Positions 44,102 to 52,599 of a stretch of 64,000 bases of DNA are shown here, piece by piece (within the stretch, counting starts at the first letter, position 1; each line of letters begins with the position of its first letter). The notes under the pieces are model-generated. The model ran no database searches and was not told the DNA's origin. It saw nothing but the letters and a program-made list of their open reading frames with translations. Where the stretch lies: NCBI GenBank assembly GCA_949289305.1, contig CASENB010000008.1:23307-87306 (forward strand), in the 5' to 3' direction. Position numbers and translations under genes: made by a program. The stretch is from an uncultured Spirochaetales bacterium. GTDB taxonomy: Bacteria > Spirochaetota > Spirochaetia > Sphaerochaetales > Sphaerochaetaceae.

Positions 44102-45355
44102 ATGCCGTTTTGTTTGTTCACAGAAGAAGTAAAAGAAATAATTAACTCAACCATATCCTATTTTGAAAGTACAAACAGCTATTCATTTCCACCATCTGAT
44201 GAGTTTAAAACAGAGAACTTGTTAAAAGATGAGAGGAAGGGATTGATGTTTTCTATTCTCGTTGCAAAAACAAAAGAGAATGAAAAAGTAATATTAAGAG
44301 GTTTTTCCGGCCTTGCAGAGGGACGCCACAAAGTCCCAGGATACGTAAATCCGACATACAGCGTAAATGAATTTCTAGAGCTTGAGAAAGAGAGCGATAA
44401 AGCGGTAAAAGATCCGACAATAGACAGCACAGAAAGACGAAAAAGATCAAAATACTATGCTAAGAAGTTTGAAGAACTTCATGTATTTAGAGATATAGAC
44501 AATAACGAATTCAGACTCTCAGACTTAAAGGAAGGCGGTGGATTTTGCCAAGGCACTGGAGACTGTGCAGGGATAAAAGTGCTAAACAGCGCGATGCGTA
44601 AGGGTTACCAAATTCTAGGATTCGGCGAATTCTACTTTGGAGCAGACAAAAGCGGAATGACAAAAGGAACTTTAGTTCCTCCTTGCAAAGAGCGCTGCGA
44701 GTTAATAATAAAAAGGATGCTTAAGCTCGATTTCATATATCTTGATGAGGACATTGCAATAATAAACAAGCCTTCTGGCCTTCTTTCTGCCCCAGGCAAA
44801 GGCCCGGACAAACTGGACTCTGCATCTGAGCGTCTTAAAAAGATATTTCCATTCGCTCCCGTAAGTCCGTTTGTTCACCGCCTCGACATGGATACATCGG
44901 GTCTTTTGATCCTAGCGCTTAATAAAGAAGCTCATAGAACGCTGTCGATGGCGTTTGAAAGAAGGGAAGTAAAAAAAGAATACGAAGCACTCCTTGTCGG
45001 AAAAATCGATAATCCATCGGGGTTAATAGATGCACCAATGCGCCTTGATGTCGATAACAGACCATATCAAATTATTGATTACAAAGACGGTAAAAAGGCT
45101 TTAACAGAATACGAAGTGCTCGATATCGAGTGGAAAAATGGAGTGTTGTGTTCTAGAGTAAGGTTCAAGCCGTTAACGGGTAGAACGCATCAGCTAAGGG
45201 TACATTCAGCTTTTATCGGACACCCGATACTTTCAGACAGATTATACGGAGAATATATTGAGAATATGCGTCTGGCCCTTCACGCATCTAATATCGCATT
45301 TACGCATCCTCGAACAAAAGAAGAGTTGGTAATAGAGAGCAAGCCCCCTTTCTAG
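44102..45355 (+). CDS. RluA-family pseudouridine synthase with long N-terminal domain
   Basis: A 417-residue protein. Residues ~210-417 are an RluA-type synthase: IINKPSGLLSAPGKG, VHRLDMDTSGLLILALN with the catalytic Asp, and FKPLTGRTHQLRVHSAFIGHPILSD. Residues 1-205 form an extra domain containing FCQGTGDCAGIKVLNSAMRKG and VPPCKERCELI, a cysteine-bearing region that also precedes the synthase in some RluA-family proteins of other bacteria. It modifies uridine in rRNA or tRNA; the target is not predictable. AGGA precedes the ATG. Confidence 0.85.
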   Translation: MPFCLFTEEVKEIINSTISYFESTNSYSFPPSDEFKTENLLKDERKGLMFSILVAKTKENEKVILRGFSGLAEGRHKVPGYVNPTYSVNEFLELEKESDKAVKDPTIDSTERRKRSKYYAKKFEELHVFRDIDNNEFRLSDLKEGGGFCQGTGDCAGIKVLNSAMRKGYQILGFGEFYFGADKSGMTKGTLVPPCKERCELIIKRMLKLDFIYLDEDIAIINKPSGLLSAPGKGPDKLDSASERLKKIFPFAPVSPFVHRLDMDTSGLLILALNKEAHRTLSMAFERREVKKEYEALLVGKIDNPSGLIDAPMRLDVDNRPYQIIDYKDGKKALTEYEVLDIEWKNGVLCSRVRFKPLTGRTHQLRVHSAFIGHPILSDRLYGEYIENMRLALHASNIAFTHPRTKEELVIESKPPF

Positions 45356-46296
45356 GCTTTCTTCTCTTCTTCCAATTTCATTATCTCAAAACGGATGGAG
45401 CTTATCTTGCCATCTATTCTCTTCTTCTCATCTTCAAGAGCGTCTATTTGGGAAATCAACTCATTAATAAGGACATCTATTTCTTCATCCCTCTTTCTTT
45501 TTTCCTCTGCCTTCTCCTCCTCTTCAATCTTCTCTATCTTCTCTTCAAGAGACAGAGCATGGCTTATCAAATCCAGAACAGATTCAGGAGTGTCTTCTCC
45601 GATCCACTTATGTCCGTTTTGAAATAGGTAGGAGCCGTAAGCGATCTCTGCTTTCTCAAGATCAATGGAAACCGTGCTCTCTCCTTCAACCTCAACTACA
45701 TCTTCTATTTTATCGGTAAGTATTTTTATCGCGTCTCTCTGGGCATCTATCTTGTCTGTTAAAAGTTTTATCTTTCCTACCTCTTCTTCATTTCCTTTCA
45801 AATAGATTTCAAAGCCTAAAGAGAAGATATTATTTACAGCATCGATGATCGTTTTATCAAAGTCCTTTGAAAATGATGCCTCTTCTATTTTATAAAACAT
45901 CCTTTTAAACGCACTTTCCTTAGAACTTTCAAGTTTTATATAACGCTCATAAAGGTCGTCGAACTGATCTATACGCCTGTCTAAAACAGCGTCCTTCCTT
46001 TTTTCAAAGAGGTTCTTGCCAAGAAGCAAAGAGATCGCATCCTTCTCCTTTTCAAAGCCTTCCTTCTTATCTTTTGCAAGGCTCAAGGCAGAATCAATTC
46101 TCTCCTTCTTCTCCAGTTTCTGTCTTATAAGAGCCTTTTTTTCGTCCTCCAGATGTTTCTTTTTTTCCAGTTCTATTATTTTTTCTTTCAAAGAAGTCCC
46201 GACTAACGGAGAGAGGCCTGAAGATATGACTTCCTTTGCAAGACTTTTAAATATGTCGGCCTCTTCATCAAGTAGGATTTCTTTTTCTTTCAACAT
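45352..46296 (-). CDS. coiled-coil hypothetical protein
   Basis: A 314-residue protein with no family I recognise. Long Lys/Glu-rich heptads occupy about residues 30-100 and 255-314, separated by a mixed middle (VNNIFSLGFEIYLKGNEEEVG; SYLFQNGHKWIGEDTPESVL). No membrane helix is seen. It is probably a cytoplasmic structural or scaffold protein. I choose the ATG at 46296, because an extended -10 (TGTTATAAA) ends 6 nt upstream; the longer frame to 46341 would contain it. It ends tail-to-tail with the pseudouridine synthase gene, overlapping by 4 nt. Confidence 0.6.
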   Translation of the reverse strand: MLKEKEILLDEEADIFKSLAKEVISSGLSPLVGTSLKEKIIELEKKKHLEDEKKALIRQKLEKKERIDSALSLAKDKKEGFEKEKDAISLLLGKNLFEKRKDAVLDRRIDQFDDLYERYIKLESSKESAFKRMFYKIEEASFSKDFDKTIIDAVNNIFSLGFEIYLKGNEEEVGKIKLLTDKIDAQRDAIKILTDKIEDVVEVEGESTVSIDLEKAEIAYGSYLFQNGHKWIGEDTPESVLDLISHALSLEEKIEKIEEEEKAEEKRKRDEEIDVLINELISQIDALEDEKKRIDGKISSIRFEIMKLEEEKKA

Positions 46297-46302
46297 GCTA
46301 TT

Positions 46303-46311
46303 TTTATAACA
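46303..46311 (-). promoter_or_regulatory. extended -10 box, leaderless type
   Basis: TGTTATAAA on the minus strand; TATAAA (46308-46303) ends 6 nt before the ATG at 46296. Confidence 0.5.
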
Positions 46312-46454
46312 CAAAAGAGCTCTCTCTGTTAGCCGTAACACTTGAATTTTAAGGCGATTAAATTATATCCTTTTTAGGGCCGTTTGAGTTTCGTTACCCA
46401 TTATATCACGAGCAGCGGCTAATTTTTTTAACTTAGGAGATATTATTTATTTTT

Positions 46455-46991
46455 ATGGAAACTGACGCACCTGAATTTAACTTAGCAGAACTTGAAGGGA
46501 AAATAAAAGAAATTGTTAATTCAATACAGAATGACGCATCATCAGATCCTGAAGAACTTGAAAAGATCAAAAGCCTTATAAAAAAGAACGTACCATTTTT
46601 CACTAGAAGCGCATTCTCTGCGTACCTGTTAAGGGAATTGGCAAAGAAAAAAGAGATAAAAAGAGACAGGAAGCCAAGAGCCGAAGTAAAAAACATACAG
46701 CAGACTCAGATAAATAACGAAAGCATAAAGAAAGAAGAGAGGGTAATACCTGAAGGGGCAAAAACGCTCTATTTGAATATCGGCAAAATGAAACATCTTT
46801 ATGCGAAGAATCTATCTCAGCTTTTACAGAGCGAACTAAATATAACAAGGGAAGACATATACAGCCTTAGAATACACGACAAGTACTCTTTCATCACAAT
46901 GAGTGAAGAGAACTGTAAAAAGGCAATAGAGAAATTAAACGGAAAAGAGATTAACGGCAGAAAAGCGGAGGTCAATTTTTCCAACAGATGA
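46455..46991 (+). CDS. stand-alone DbpA-type RNA-binding domain protein
   Basis: A 178-residue protein. Residues ~104-175 match the C-terminal RNA-binding domain of the DEAD-box helicase DbpA: KTLYLNIGKMKHLYAKNLSQ, ITREDIYSLRIHDKYSFITM and CKKAIEKLNGKEINGRKAEV. The helicase core is absent; in its place is a ~100-residue acidic, then basic helical N-terminus. It may bind structured rRNA, perhaps hairpin 92 like DbpA, but that target is only inferred. There is no Shine-Dalgarno site at a normal distance; TATTAT lies 8 nt upstream. It overlaps the next gene by 4 nt. Confidence 0.72.
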   Translation: METDAPEFNLAELEGKIKEIVNSIQNDASSDPEELEKIKSLIKKNVPFFTRSAFSAYLLRELAKKKEIKRDRKPRAEVKNIQQTQINNESIKKEERVIPEGAKTLYLNIGKMKHLYAKNLSQLLQSELNITREDIYSLRIHDKYSFITMSEENCKKAIEKLNGKEINGRKAEVNFSNR

Positions 46992-47635
46992 AAATTAAAC
47001 CATTCGTTCTCGGTTCAGTATCTACAAATTCATATATCGTATACGATCATGATGGCACAAAAGACGCCATCATGATAGACGCTCCAGATGGAAATTCAAG
47101 CGTAATTGATTTTCTAAAAGATAATGATCTTAATCTGAAATACGTGCTTTTAACTCACGGACACTTTGACCATGTTCTAGGTCTTGGCAATGTGACAAAG
47201 GAATTTAAAAACGTAGAAATTTTCATAGACAAAGAGGATGAATGGCTTGTAAAAAATAAAGGGGAAGGAAACAGAGAGATACTATCAGAAGATTTCCCCT
47301 GCTTTTTAAGCATTTATGAAAAAGACCTTGCTTCTCTTCCATCCAATTACAGTTTTTATGAAGATGAGATAGCATCGTTTAAAGTCATAAGAACACCGGG
47401 ACACACAGAAGGCTCTGTCTGCCTTTATAACAAGAAAGAGAATGTGATCTTTACAGGAGATACTATTTTTGCTTCCTCTTATGGCAGAGTAGATTTAAAA
47501 GGCGGAAATTACAACAAGATACTCTCATCTCTTAAATATGTGCTTTCCACAACAAAAGATGATGCAATCATACTGCCAGGACACGGCGAGAGAAGCACTA
47601 TAAAAAGAGAGAAGGCCTTTTACGGCCTCCCCTAA
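46988..47635 (+). CDS. MBL-fold metallohydrolase (glyoxalase II-like)
   Basis: A 215-residue metallo-beta-lactamase-fold hydrolase. The zinc motif LLTHGHFDHVLG (HxHxDH), the later RTPGHTEGSVCLY histidine, FTGDTIFASSYGRVDL aspartate and LPGHGERSTI histidine are all present in order, so a binuclear metal site is intact. Family members hydrolyse thioesters such as S-lactoylglutathione or related substrates. The ATG overlaps the stop of the RNA-binding protein gene (ATGA), so the two are co-translated, although no functional link is obvious. Confidence 0.88.
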   Translation: MKIKPFVLGSVSTNSYIVYDHDGTKDAIMIDAPDGNSSVIDFLKDNDLNLKYVLLTHGHFDHVLGLGNVTKEFKNVEIFIDKEDEWLVKNKGEGNREILSEDFPCFLSIYEKDLASLPSNYSFYEDEIASFKVIRTPGHTEGSVCLYNKKENVIFTGDTIFASSYGRVDLKGGNYNKILSSLKYVLSTTKDDAIILPGHGERSTIKREKAFYGLP

Positions 47636-47989
47636 TTACATTCCCATTTTCTCATTTTCACTTTTACAATCTACGCAAAGGACTGCAGAAGGAATCGCTC
47701 TAAGTCTTCCTTCTGGAATCTTCTTGCCGCACTGCAGGCAGATTCCATATTTTCCTTCGCTTATTCTTTTTAATGCACCCTCTATCGCCTTAAGGCGCTT
47801 CGCATCCATTGCGTTTAAAGCTTCCATTTTCCTATATGCAGCATCATCGCTAGCTAAATCGCTAGAGTCTCTTCCAGATGCAGCCATAGCCTCTTCTCTG
47901 AAGTTCTGTCCTTCGCTATTAAGTTTAGCAAGAAGTTCATCCCTCTCTTTCAAGAGTTTCTCTTGCATTTCCTGCGTAAAAGCATCCAT
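47636..47989 (-). CDS. TraR/DksA-family zinc-finger protein
   Basis: A 117-residue DksA-like regulator. An N-terminal helical hairpin (residues 1-75) contains ASGRDSSDLASDDAAYRKME. A C4 zinc finger, CLQCGKKIPEGRLRAIPSAVLCVDC, appears near the C-terminus. DksA-type proteins enter the RNA polymerase secondary channel and adjust stringent-response transcription. GGGGG lies upstream of the ATG. It is convergent with the metallohydrolase gene and abuts it without a gap. Confidence 0.87.
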   Translation of the reverse strand: MDAFTQEMQEKLLKERDELLAKLNSEGQNFREEAMAASGRDSSDLASDDAAYRKMEALNAMDAKRLKAIEGALKRISEGKYGICLQCGKKIPEGRLRAIPSAVLCVDCKSENEKMGM

Positions 47990-48091
47990 CTAATAGCCCC
48001 CTTTACTTAATCATATTGAGCAATGCTCTATGCTTGCTCATTTTGAAGTAAAATACAATAGCTTTTAGCCGCGGTCAAGTTAAAAAAAGCA

Positions 48092-48298
48092 TTATTCTTT
48101 TTCTTTTAAAGCTTTTACGACCCTTCTTGTCGTAACTATGAGAAAATAAAGAACAAAAAGGTATATTAAAAACACTATCAGACAAATCCATCTAGGACCG
48201 GAATAGGCCAAAAGAAGAAGTATATAGCCTACCGTCATGAAAAAGACGAGAAAGGCAATTGAGAGCTTAAGTTTAGAACTTTTTTTCACACTAAGCAT
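48092..48298 (-). CDS. 68-residue membrane protein
   Basis: A small protein with a basic N-terminus (MLSVKKSSKLKLS), two hydrophobic helices (about 13-33 and 36-54) and a basic tail (TTRRVVKALKEKE). No family is recognised. It overlaps the end of thrH by 13 nt on the same strand, so it is translated from the thrH mRNA and may be functionally tied to it. Confidence 0.6.
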   Translation of the reverse strand: MLSVKKSSKLKLSIAFLVFFMTVGYILLLLAYSGPRWICLIVFLIYLFVLYFLIVTTRRVVKALKEKE

Positions 48299-48888
48299 CC
48301 CTTAATGTATGAGAAAAAGTCGTCATACTCCTCAAATATTTTAAGATCGCCGTTCTCTTCTAAGATATTCTTTGGCGCTCTGAACAGGCATCCGTTATCT
48401 GCAAGTCTTATCATCTTCAAATCGTTATAGCTGTCCCCTGCGGCAAAAGTCTTAAACCCCATTGAAGAAAAAGCCTTTATGGCATTCATCTTCCCCTCTT
48501 CCTGTCGCATTCTGATATCCAATATCTCCCCATCGTCAGATACTACAAGAGAATTAGAAAATATCGTAGGCCAGGAAAGCTTTTTCATAAGCGGCTTTGC
48601 AAACTCTACGAACGTATCTGAAAGTATTACGACCTGAGTCTCTTCTCTGAGCTTATCTAAGAATTCTTTTGCTCCGTCTAAAGGATCCATTGTTGAAATA
48701 ACATCCTGAATGTCTTTAAGCTTAAGACCTTCACGCTTTAAAATATCGATCCTGTATTTCATAAGCTTTCTATAATCAGGCTCGTCACGTGTAGTTCTCT
48801 TTAATTCATCTAGTCCTGTCTTTTCTGCGAAACTGATCCATATTTCGGGTACAAGCACCCCTTCTAAATCTAATGCAACTATAGTCAT
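48286..48888 (-). CDS. thrH: phosphoserine phosphatase/homoserine phosphotransferase ThrH
   Basis: A 200-residue HAD-superfamily protein that follows ThrH closely: MTIVALDLEGVLVPEIWISF (DxxGV, with the nucleophile Asp), then EKTGLDELKRTTRDEPDY, VVILSDTFVEFAKPLMKKL (motif II Ser) and AAGDSYNDLKMIRLAD (motif III/IV). It dephosphorylates phosphoserine and can transfer the phosphate to homoserine. TATAAT ends 6 nt before the ATG with no Shine-Dalgarno site, so translation is probably leaderless. It is divergent from the DMT transporter gene. Confidence 0.9.
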   Translation of the reverse strand: MTIVALDLEGVLVPEIWISFAEKTGLDELKRTTRDEPDYRKLMKYRIDILKREGLKLKDIQDVISTMDPLDGAKEFLDKLREETQVVILSDTFVEFAKPLMKKLSWPTIFSNSLVVSDDGEILDIRMRQEEGKMNAIKAFSSMGFKTFAAGDSYNDLKMIRLADNGCLFRAPKNILEENGDLKIFEEYDDFFSYIKGCLV

Positions 48889-48894
48889 AACCGA

Positions 48895-48900
48895 ATTATA
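48895..48900 (-). promoter_or_regulatory. -10 box of thrH, leaderless type
   Basis: A perfect TATAAT on the minus strand ending 6 nt before the thrH ATG at 48888. Confidence 0.6.
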
Positions 48901-48929
48901 AAATAAGAGGAGATCTTATTCCATATCTT

Positions 48930-48938
48930 TGCTAATAT
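48930..48938 (+). promoter_or_regulatory. extended -10 box of the DMT transporter gene
   Basis: TGCTAATAT: TGn plus TAATAT (48933-48938), ending 6 nt before the ATG at 48945. Confidence 0.55.
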
Positions 48939-48944
48939 AGAAGA

Positions 48945-49835
48945 ATGAGAAAAAACTTATACTCACTGTCAGCATTTCTAACCGGCGCTATTATCGCAGT
49001 GATGGTGAGTTTCAACACAGAATTCGGCCGTCTTACATCAAGCGAAGTAAGTTTAATAATCAATCAGATCGTTGGAATAATAACGCTGCATCTAATAATT
49101 ACGGCAGGAAGAAAGAATACTGTAATCAACCCACAAAGGAAGTCCGTCAAATGGTACAACCAGGCATTCGGAGGCTTCTTTGGAGTTGCAATAATCTCTT
49201 TAAATTATATAAGCGTCGTAAATGCAGGTGCTACCATTTCCATGGCGGGAGCCGTATTCGGACAAAGTCTCATGGGCTTGATCTACGATCTTACCGGCTT
49301 TATGGGAATGAATAAGAATAAGATTGAAAAAAACAGGATAATAGGCATTCTCATCTGCCTTGCAGGAATATTAATCTACTTGTTTTCTGGAGAAGGTCTT
49401 AATCTATACATAATTCCATCGATTGCCGCTGGCGTCCTTACTATGACGCAGATGGTTTACAACTCTAAACTCGCAAAAGCTAAGGGCGCATTCTACTCGG
49501 CAAGAGCAAATGTTATTTCAGGCCTTATTGGAGCCTTGCTTTACGCAGGGCTATTCCATTTTGAAAGCACAGCCGAAGGCTTTAAGAGTCTTTCAGGCGT
49601 CCCGCTCTATATTGCGCTATCAGGCGGTCTTTTAGCATGTATTGTCGTAGTAAGCACGAACATAGTAATTCCTAAAATTTCAGGACTGCTATCGGCTCTT
49701 CTCTTATCATCCGGGCAGATAATCGCAGCGCTTGTAATAGACTACGTTCTATATGACATCTTCTCTCTTTCTCTGATAGTCGCAAGCATGGTAATGCTTA
49801 TAGGAGTTATTTCTCTTTCGTTATCTAGTCGTTAA
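48945..49835 (+). CDS. DMT-superfamily transporter (DUF606/YdcZ-like)
   Basis: A 296-residue membrane protein with ten hydrophobic helices in two similar halves. The first helix, AFLTGAIIAVMVSFNTEFGR, carries the small-molecule-transporter pattern of YdcZ/DUF606 proteins (GxxxxVxxxxNxxxG). The second half repeats it less clearly. The substrate is unknown. No ribosome site precedes the ATG; an extended -10 lies 6 nt upstream. It ends tail-to-tail with the PerM-like gene, overlapping by 11 nt. Confidence 0.72.
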   Translation: MRKNLYSLSAFLTGAIIAVMVSFNTEFGRLTSSEVSLIINQIVGIITLHLIITAGRKNTVINPQRKSVKWYNQAFGGFFGVAIISLNYISVVNAGATISMAGAVFGQSLMGLIYDLTGFMGMNKNKIEKNRIIGILICLAGILIYLFSGEGLNLYIIPSIAAGVLTMTQMVYNSKLAKAKGAFYSARANVISGLIGALLYAGLFHFESTAEGFKSLSGVPLYIALSGGLLACIVVVSTNIVIPKISGLLSALLLSSGQIIAALVIDYVLYDIFSLSLIVASMVMLIGVISLSLSSR

Positions 49836-51006
49836 AATTGTCATCTTCAAATTCTTCTGGATTCCTGCCGATTGGCATCTCAACGTCATATGAGGCTTCG
49901 CCGTTTTTCTTCCTCTTCCTCTTCTTTTCATCTCCCTTGCTTTGAGATCCGAACTTTCCTGTAGAGAGGAATATCGCGACTTTCTTTAAAGAAGGAATGT
50001 TTGCGCATACTATTTGAATCATCGATGTAAGAGGAACTGCTAAGAACATTCCGACAAGTCCCCAGATATAGCCCCAGATAGCAAGTGCGATAAGAATAAC
50101 TATAGGAGAGATGTTCAGCTGCACGCCCTGAAGTTTTGGATCTAGTATGTTTCCAAGAACCATCTCAATTGAAGTCATCATAAGACCTACATATATTATC
50201 CTACCCCATTCAGGCATGAATTGAATGAATGCCATTAAGATCGTTCCAACCGTTACGATAATGCTTCCAATCGTTGGAATGAAATTCAAAACGAATGCGA
50301 GTATCCCCCATAGCAATGCGAAATCAAGTCCTGTAAGAAGTGCCACAAGATAGAACATCAATCCTGTTGCCGCACTTATAATGATCTTCACAAACAGATA
50401 CTTCGAGACTTGTCTGTTCATTCTCATTGCGACTTTTGTAAATCTTTCTCCCTTGTCCTTATCGAGGATAGCAAGCATCTTGGAGGCGAAGCTGCGTCTT
50501 TCCATCAAGAGGAAAAGCAGATACACGAAGCTCATCATGGCATCGCTCATGATTCCCAAGAAACGTGTTGAAAAAGAAGTCAGATAACTTCTTACAAGAG
50601 AGATCCAATCAATATTCAGAGAGTTCAAAAAAGAATAATTTGTGTCTTCAACATCAAAAAGACGCGCTAGATACACGCTTATGAACGCATCGAATTCCGC
50701 AATACGCTCACTATAAGAACCAAGACGGCCAAGGATCATGTTAACCATCTGAAAAAGCACATAGACAATGATGACAAATACCAGAACAACAAGTGCAAGG
50801 CTTGCTATGATAGAAAGGATATTCGGCACTTTCAAACGATCAAGACGGTTTAAAAGCGGATTAACTAAGATAAAAATAAATAATGCGATAACCAGCGGAA
50901 GCAGTATGTCTTTTGCCGTTTTCATAACGAATATCAAAAGAAACAGAGAAAATACGGCAAGAATAGTCCTTATCTGCCTTAAATACTTGTTATCCCATTT
51001 TTCCAT
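49825..51006 (-). CDS. AI-2E/PerM-family membrane protein
   Basis: A 393-residue protein with about eight membrane helices. The family core is visible in FLLLMERRSFASKMLAIL, GLDFALLWGILAFVLNFIPTIGS and AIWGYIWGLVGMFLAVPLTS. Members are permease-like transporters, variously linked to autoinducer-2 or Na+/H+ exchange; the substrate here is unknown. The C-terminal 50 residues are charged (KGDEKKRKRKK, then acidic). TAACAT ends 6 nt before the ATG at 51006 without a Shine-Dalgarno site. Confidence 0.85.
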   Translation of the reverse strand: MEKWDNKYLRQIRTILAVFSLFLLIFVMKTAKDILLPLVIALFIFILVNPLLNRLDRLKVPNILSIIASLALVVLVFVIIVYVLFQMVNMILGRLGSYSERIAEFDAFISVYLARLFDVEDTNYSFLNSLNIDWISLVRSYLTSFSTRFLGIMSDAMMSFVYLLFLLMERRSFASKMLAILDKDKGERFTKVAMRMNRQVSKYLFVKIIISAATGLMFYLVALLTGLDFALLWGILAFVLNFIPTIGSIIVTVGTILMAFIQFMPEWGRIIYVGLMMTSIEMVLGNILDPKLQGVQLNISPIVILIALAIWGYIWGLVGMFLAVPLTSMIQIVCANIPSLKKVAIFLSTGKFGSQSKGDEKKRKRKKNGEASYDVEMPIGRNPEEFEDDNFND

Positions 51007-51012
51007 GACTAA

Positions 51013-51018
51013 ATGTTA
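51013..51018 (-). promoter_or_regulatory. -10 box of the PerM-like gene, leaderless type
   Basis: TAACAT on the minus strand, ending 6 nt before the ATG at 51006. Confidence 0.45.
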
Positions 51019-51062
51019 GCCTCTATGGCAGAAAAACACAATAACGAGTATTATCGAAAAAT

Positions 51063-51800
51063 ATGGATAATTCTTATTTGGATAGAATAGAGATAATTCT
51101 GGTTGAAACGCAGGATGCGGCTAATATCGGATCGTGCTGCAGAGCAATGAAGACTATGGGGCTTACACACTTAACGCTCGTTACAAATGAAACATATGAT
51201 GAGAACAGGGTATTTACGCTAGCTTTGCATGCTAAAGACGTTTATCAGAACAGAAAAGAATTTAAAACTCTTGATGAGGCTATAAAAGACAGTGTCTTCA
51301 CAATCGGCGCAACAAGAAGACGGGGAAAACTTAGAAAGATGAGTTCATACAGCCCTAAAGACCTTGCTGAAAAACTATCAGAGTTTCCAAGCGGAAAGAT
51401 TTCGATCGTATTTGGGCGCGAGGCTGACGGACTGAGAGATGACGAGGTCAATATGCTATCCTCAATCGTAACGATTCCAACGTCTCCCCTATTCCCGTCT
51501 CTTAACCTGTCGCAGGCGGTTCAAATAATCTCATATGAATTATTCCTCTCTTCAAAACCTTATAAGGACGGCATTGTCGCAGTAACGCACGAAAGAGCGA
51601 AAGAGGCGGCAAAAGATGCAGTAGATCATCTTGAAAACATCTCATACTTCAAATGGGACGAGGAGAAGAAATGGACTGAGAGTCTCATTTCTGACATCAT
51701 TGAAAGGGCTGGACTGCAAGAGAGCGAGCTAAAAAGGTTTGCGAAGATTTTTTCTAAAGTTGAAAAGATAAAAATATATAAGGACAGAAAAGATGAGTAG
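51063..51800 (+). CDS. tRNA/rRNA methyltransferase, SpoU/TrmJ type
   Basis: A 245-residue SPOUT-fold 2'-O-methyltransferase. IEIILVETQDAANIGSCCRA is motif 1 (N..N.G...R), ISIVFGREADGLRDDEV is motif 2 and IPTSPLFPSLNLSQAVQIIS is motif 3 (N-L-S). The C-terminal ~70 residues extend beyond the catalytic core as in TrmJ, which methylates position 32 of tRNAs. The exact target is not proven. TATTAT ends 8 nt before the ATG, with no Shine-Dalgarno site. The gene overlaps the next by 8 nt. Confidence 0.87.
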   Translation: MDNSYLDRIEIILVETQDAANIGSCCRAMKTMGLTHLTLVTNETYDENRVFTLALHAKDVYQNRKEFKTLDEAIKDSVFTIGATRRRGKLRKMSSYSPKDLAEKLSEFPSGKISIVFGREADGLRDDEVNMLSSIVTIPTSPLFPSLNLSQAVQIISYELFLSSKPYKDGIVAVTHERAKEAAKDAVDHLENISYFKWDEEKKWTESLISDIIERAGLQESELKRFAKIFSKVEKIKIYKDRKDE

Positions 51801-52599
51801 TTTTGATTCCTTCTTATCACCTCTTCCACGTGTAGTCGCACACAGAGGAGATAGCAAGAACTATCCAGAAAATACGTTAAGCGCATTCATAAGCGCACAC
51901 AATATGAATATCGACGTAATAGAGACTGATGTTCATCTGACTAAAGACAATCAGATAGTAATCTGGCATGATGACAGCCTCGAAAGGAATACGGACGGCA
52001 GCGGAAAAATAGAAGACCATACGCTATCAGAATTAAAGAAGTATGATGCAGGATTTAAGTTCACACACGACGGAAAGACATTCCCATTCAGGGGAAAAGG
52101 AATAACGCTATGCTCCCTTGATGAAGCACTTAAGGCATGCCCTGAACAGAGATTCAATATCGACTTAAAAACAAACGATGTAAGAATCGTAGACGCGTAT
52201 GTCAAAGTAATCAGGGAAAATAATGCAGAAAATAGAGTCTGCACGGCATCATTCCATTATAACAACCTTAAAGAGATAAGAAGAAAGGCCCCAGACATGC
52301 TTACAAGCATAACGACAAGCGAAGTCGTACCTCTTGTTTTGAGGCAGAAGCTTCACCTACTTCCAAAAGAGTTTAAAAGAAAGATCATATTTCAGATTCC
52401 ACGCTCAGCATCTGTGCTGAAAATAGTAACCCCTGCTTTCGTTCGAGAAATGCACAAAAGAGGGGCTATCGTAATGGTATGGACTATCAACGATGAAAAG
52501 AGTATGAGAGAGCTCTTTAGCATGGGAGTTGATTCTGTAATGACAGACGATCCAGCCCTCGTAATAAAGGTTGCAAAGGAAATGGGACTTAGAGATTAA
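51793..52599 (+). CDS. glycerophosphodiester phosphodiesterase (GlpQ/UgpQ family)
   Basis: A 268-residue TIM-barrel phosphodiesterase. VVAHRGDSKNYPENTLSAF gives the catalytic His-Arg and Glu-Asn, VIETDVHLTKDNQIVIWHDD gives the metal Glu/Asp and second His, and LERNTDGSG follows. The end, MVWTINDEKSMRELFSMGVD, is typical. There is no signal peptide, so it is a cytoplasmic UgpQ-type enzyme that releases glycerol-3-phosphate from deacylated lipids. It overlaps the methyltransferase gene and ends tail-to-tail with the oxidoreductase gene. Confidence 0.92.
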   Translation: MSSFDSFLSPLPRVVAHRGDSKNYPENTLSAFISAHNMNIDVIETDVHLTKDNQIVIWHDDSLERNTDGSGKIEDHTLSELKKYDAGFKFTHDGKTFPFRGKGITLCSLDEALKACPEQRFNIDLKTNDVRIVDAYVKVIRENNAENRVCTASFHYNNLKEIRRKAPDMLTSITTSEVVPLVLRQKLHLLPKEFKRKIIFQIPRSASVLKIVTPAFVREMHKRGAIVMVWTINDEKSMRELFSMGVDSVMTDDPALVIKVAKEMGLRD

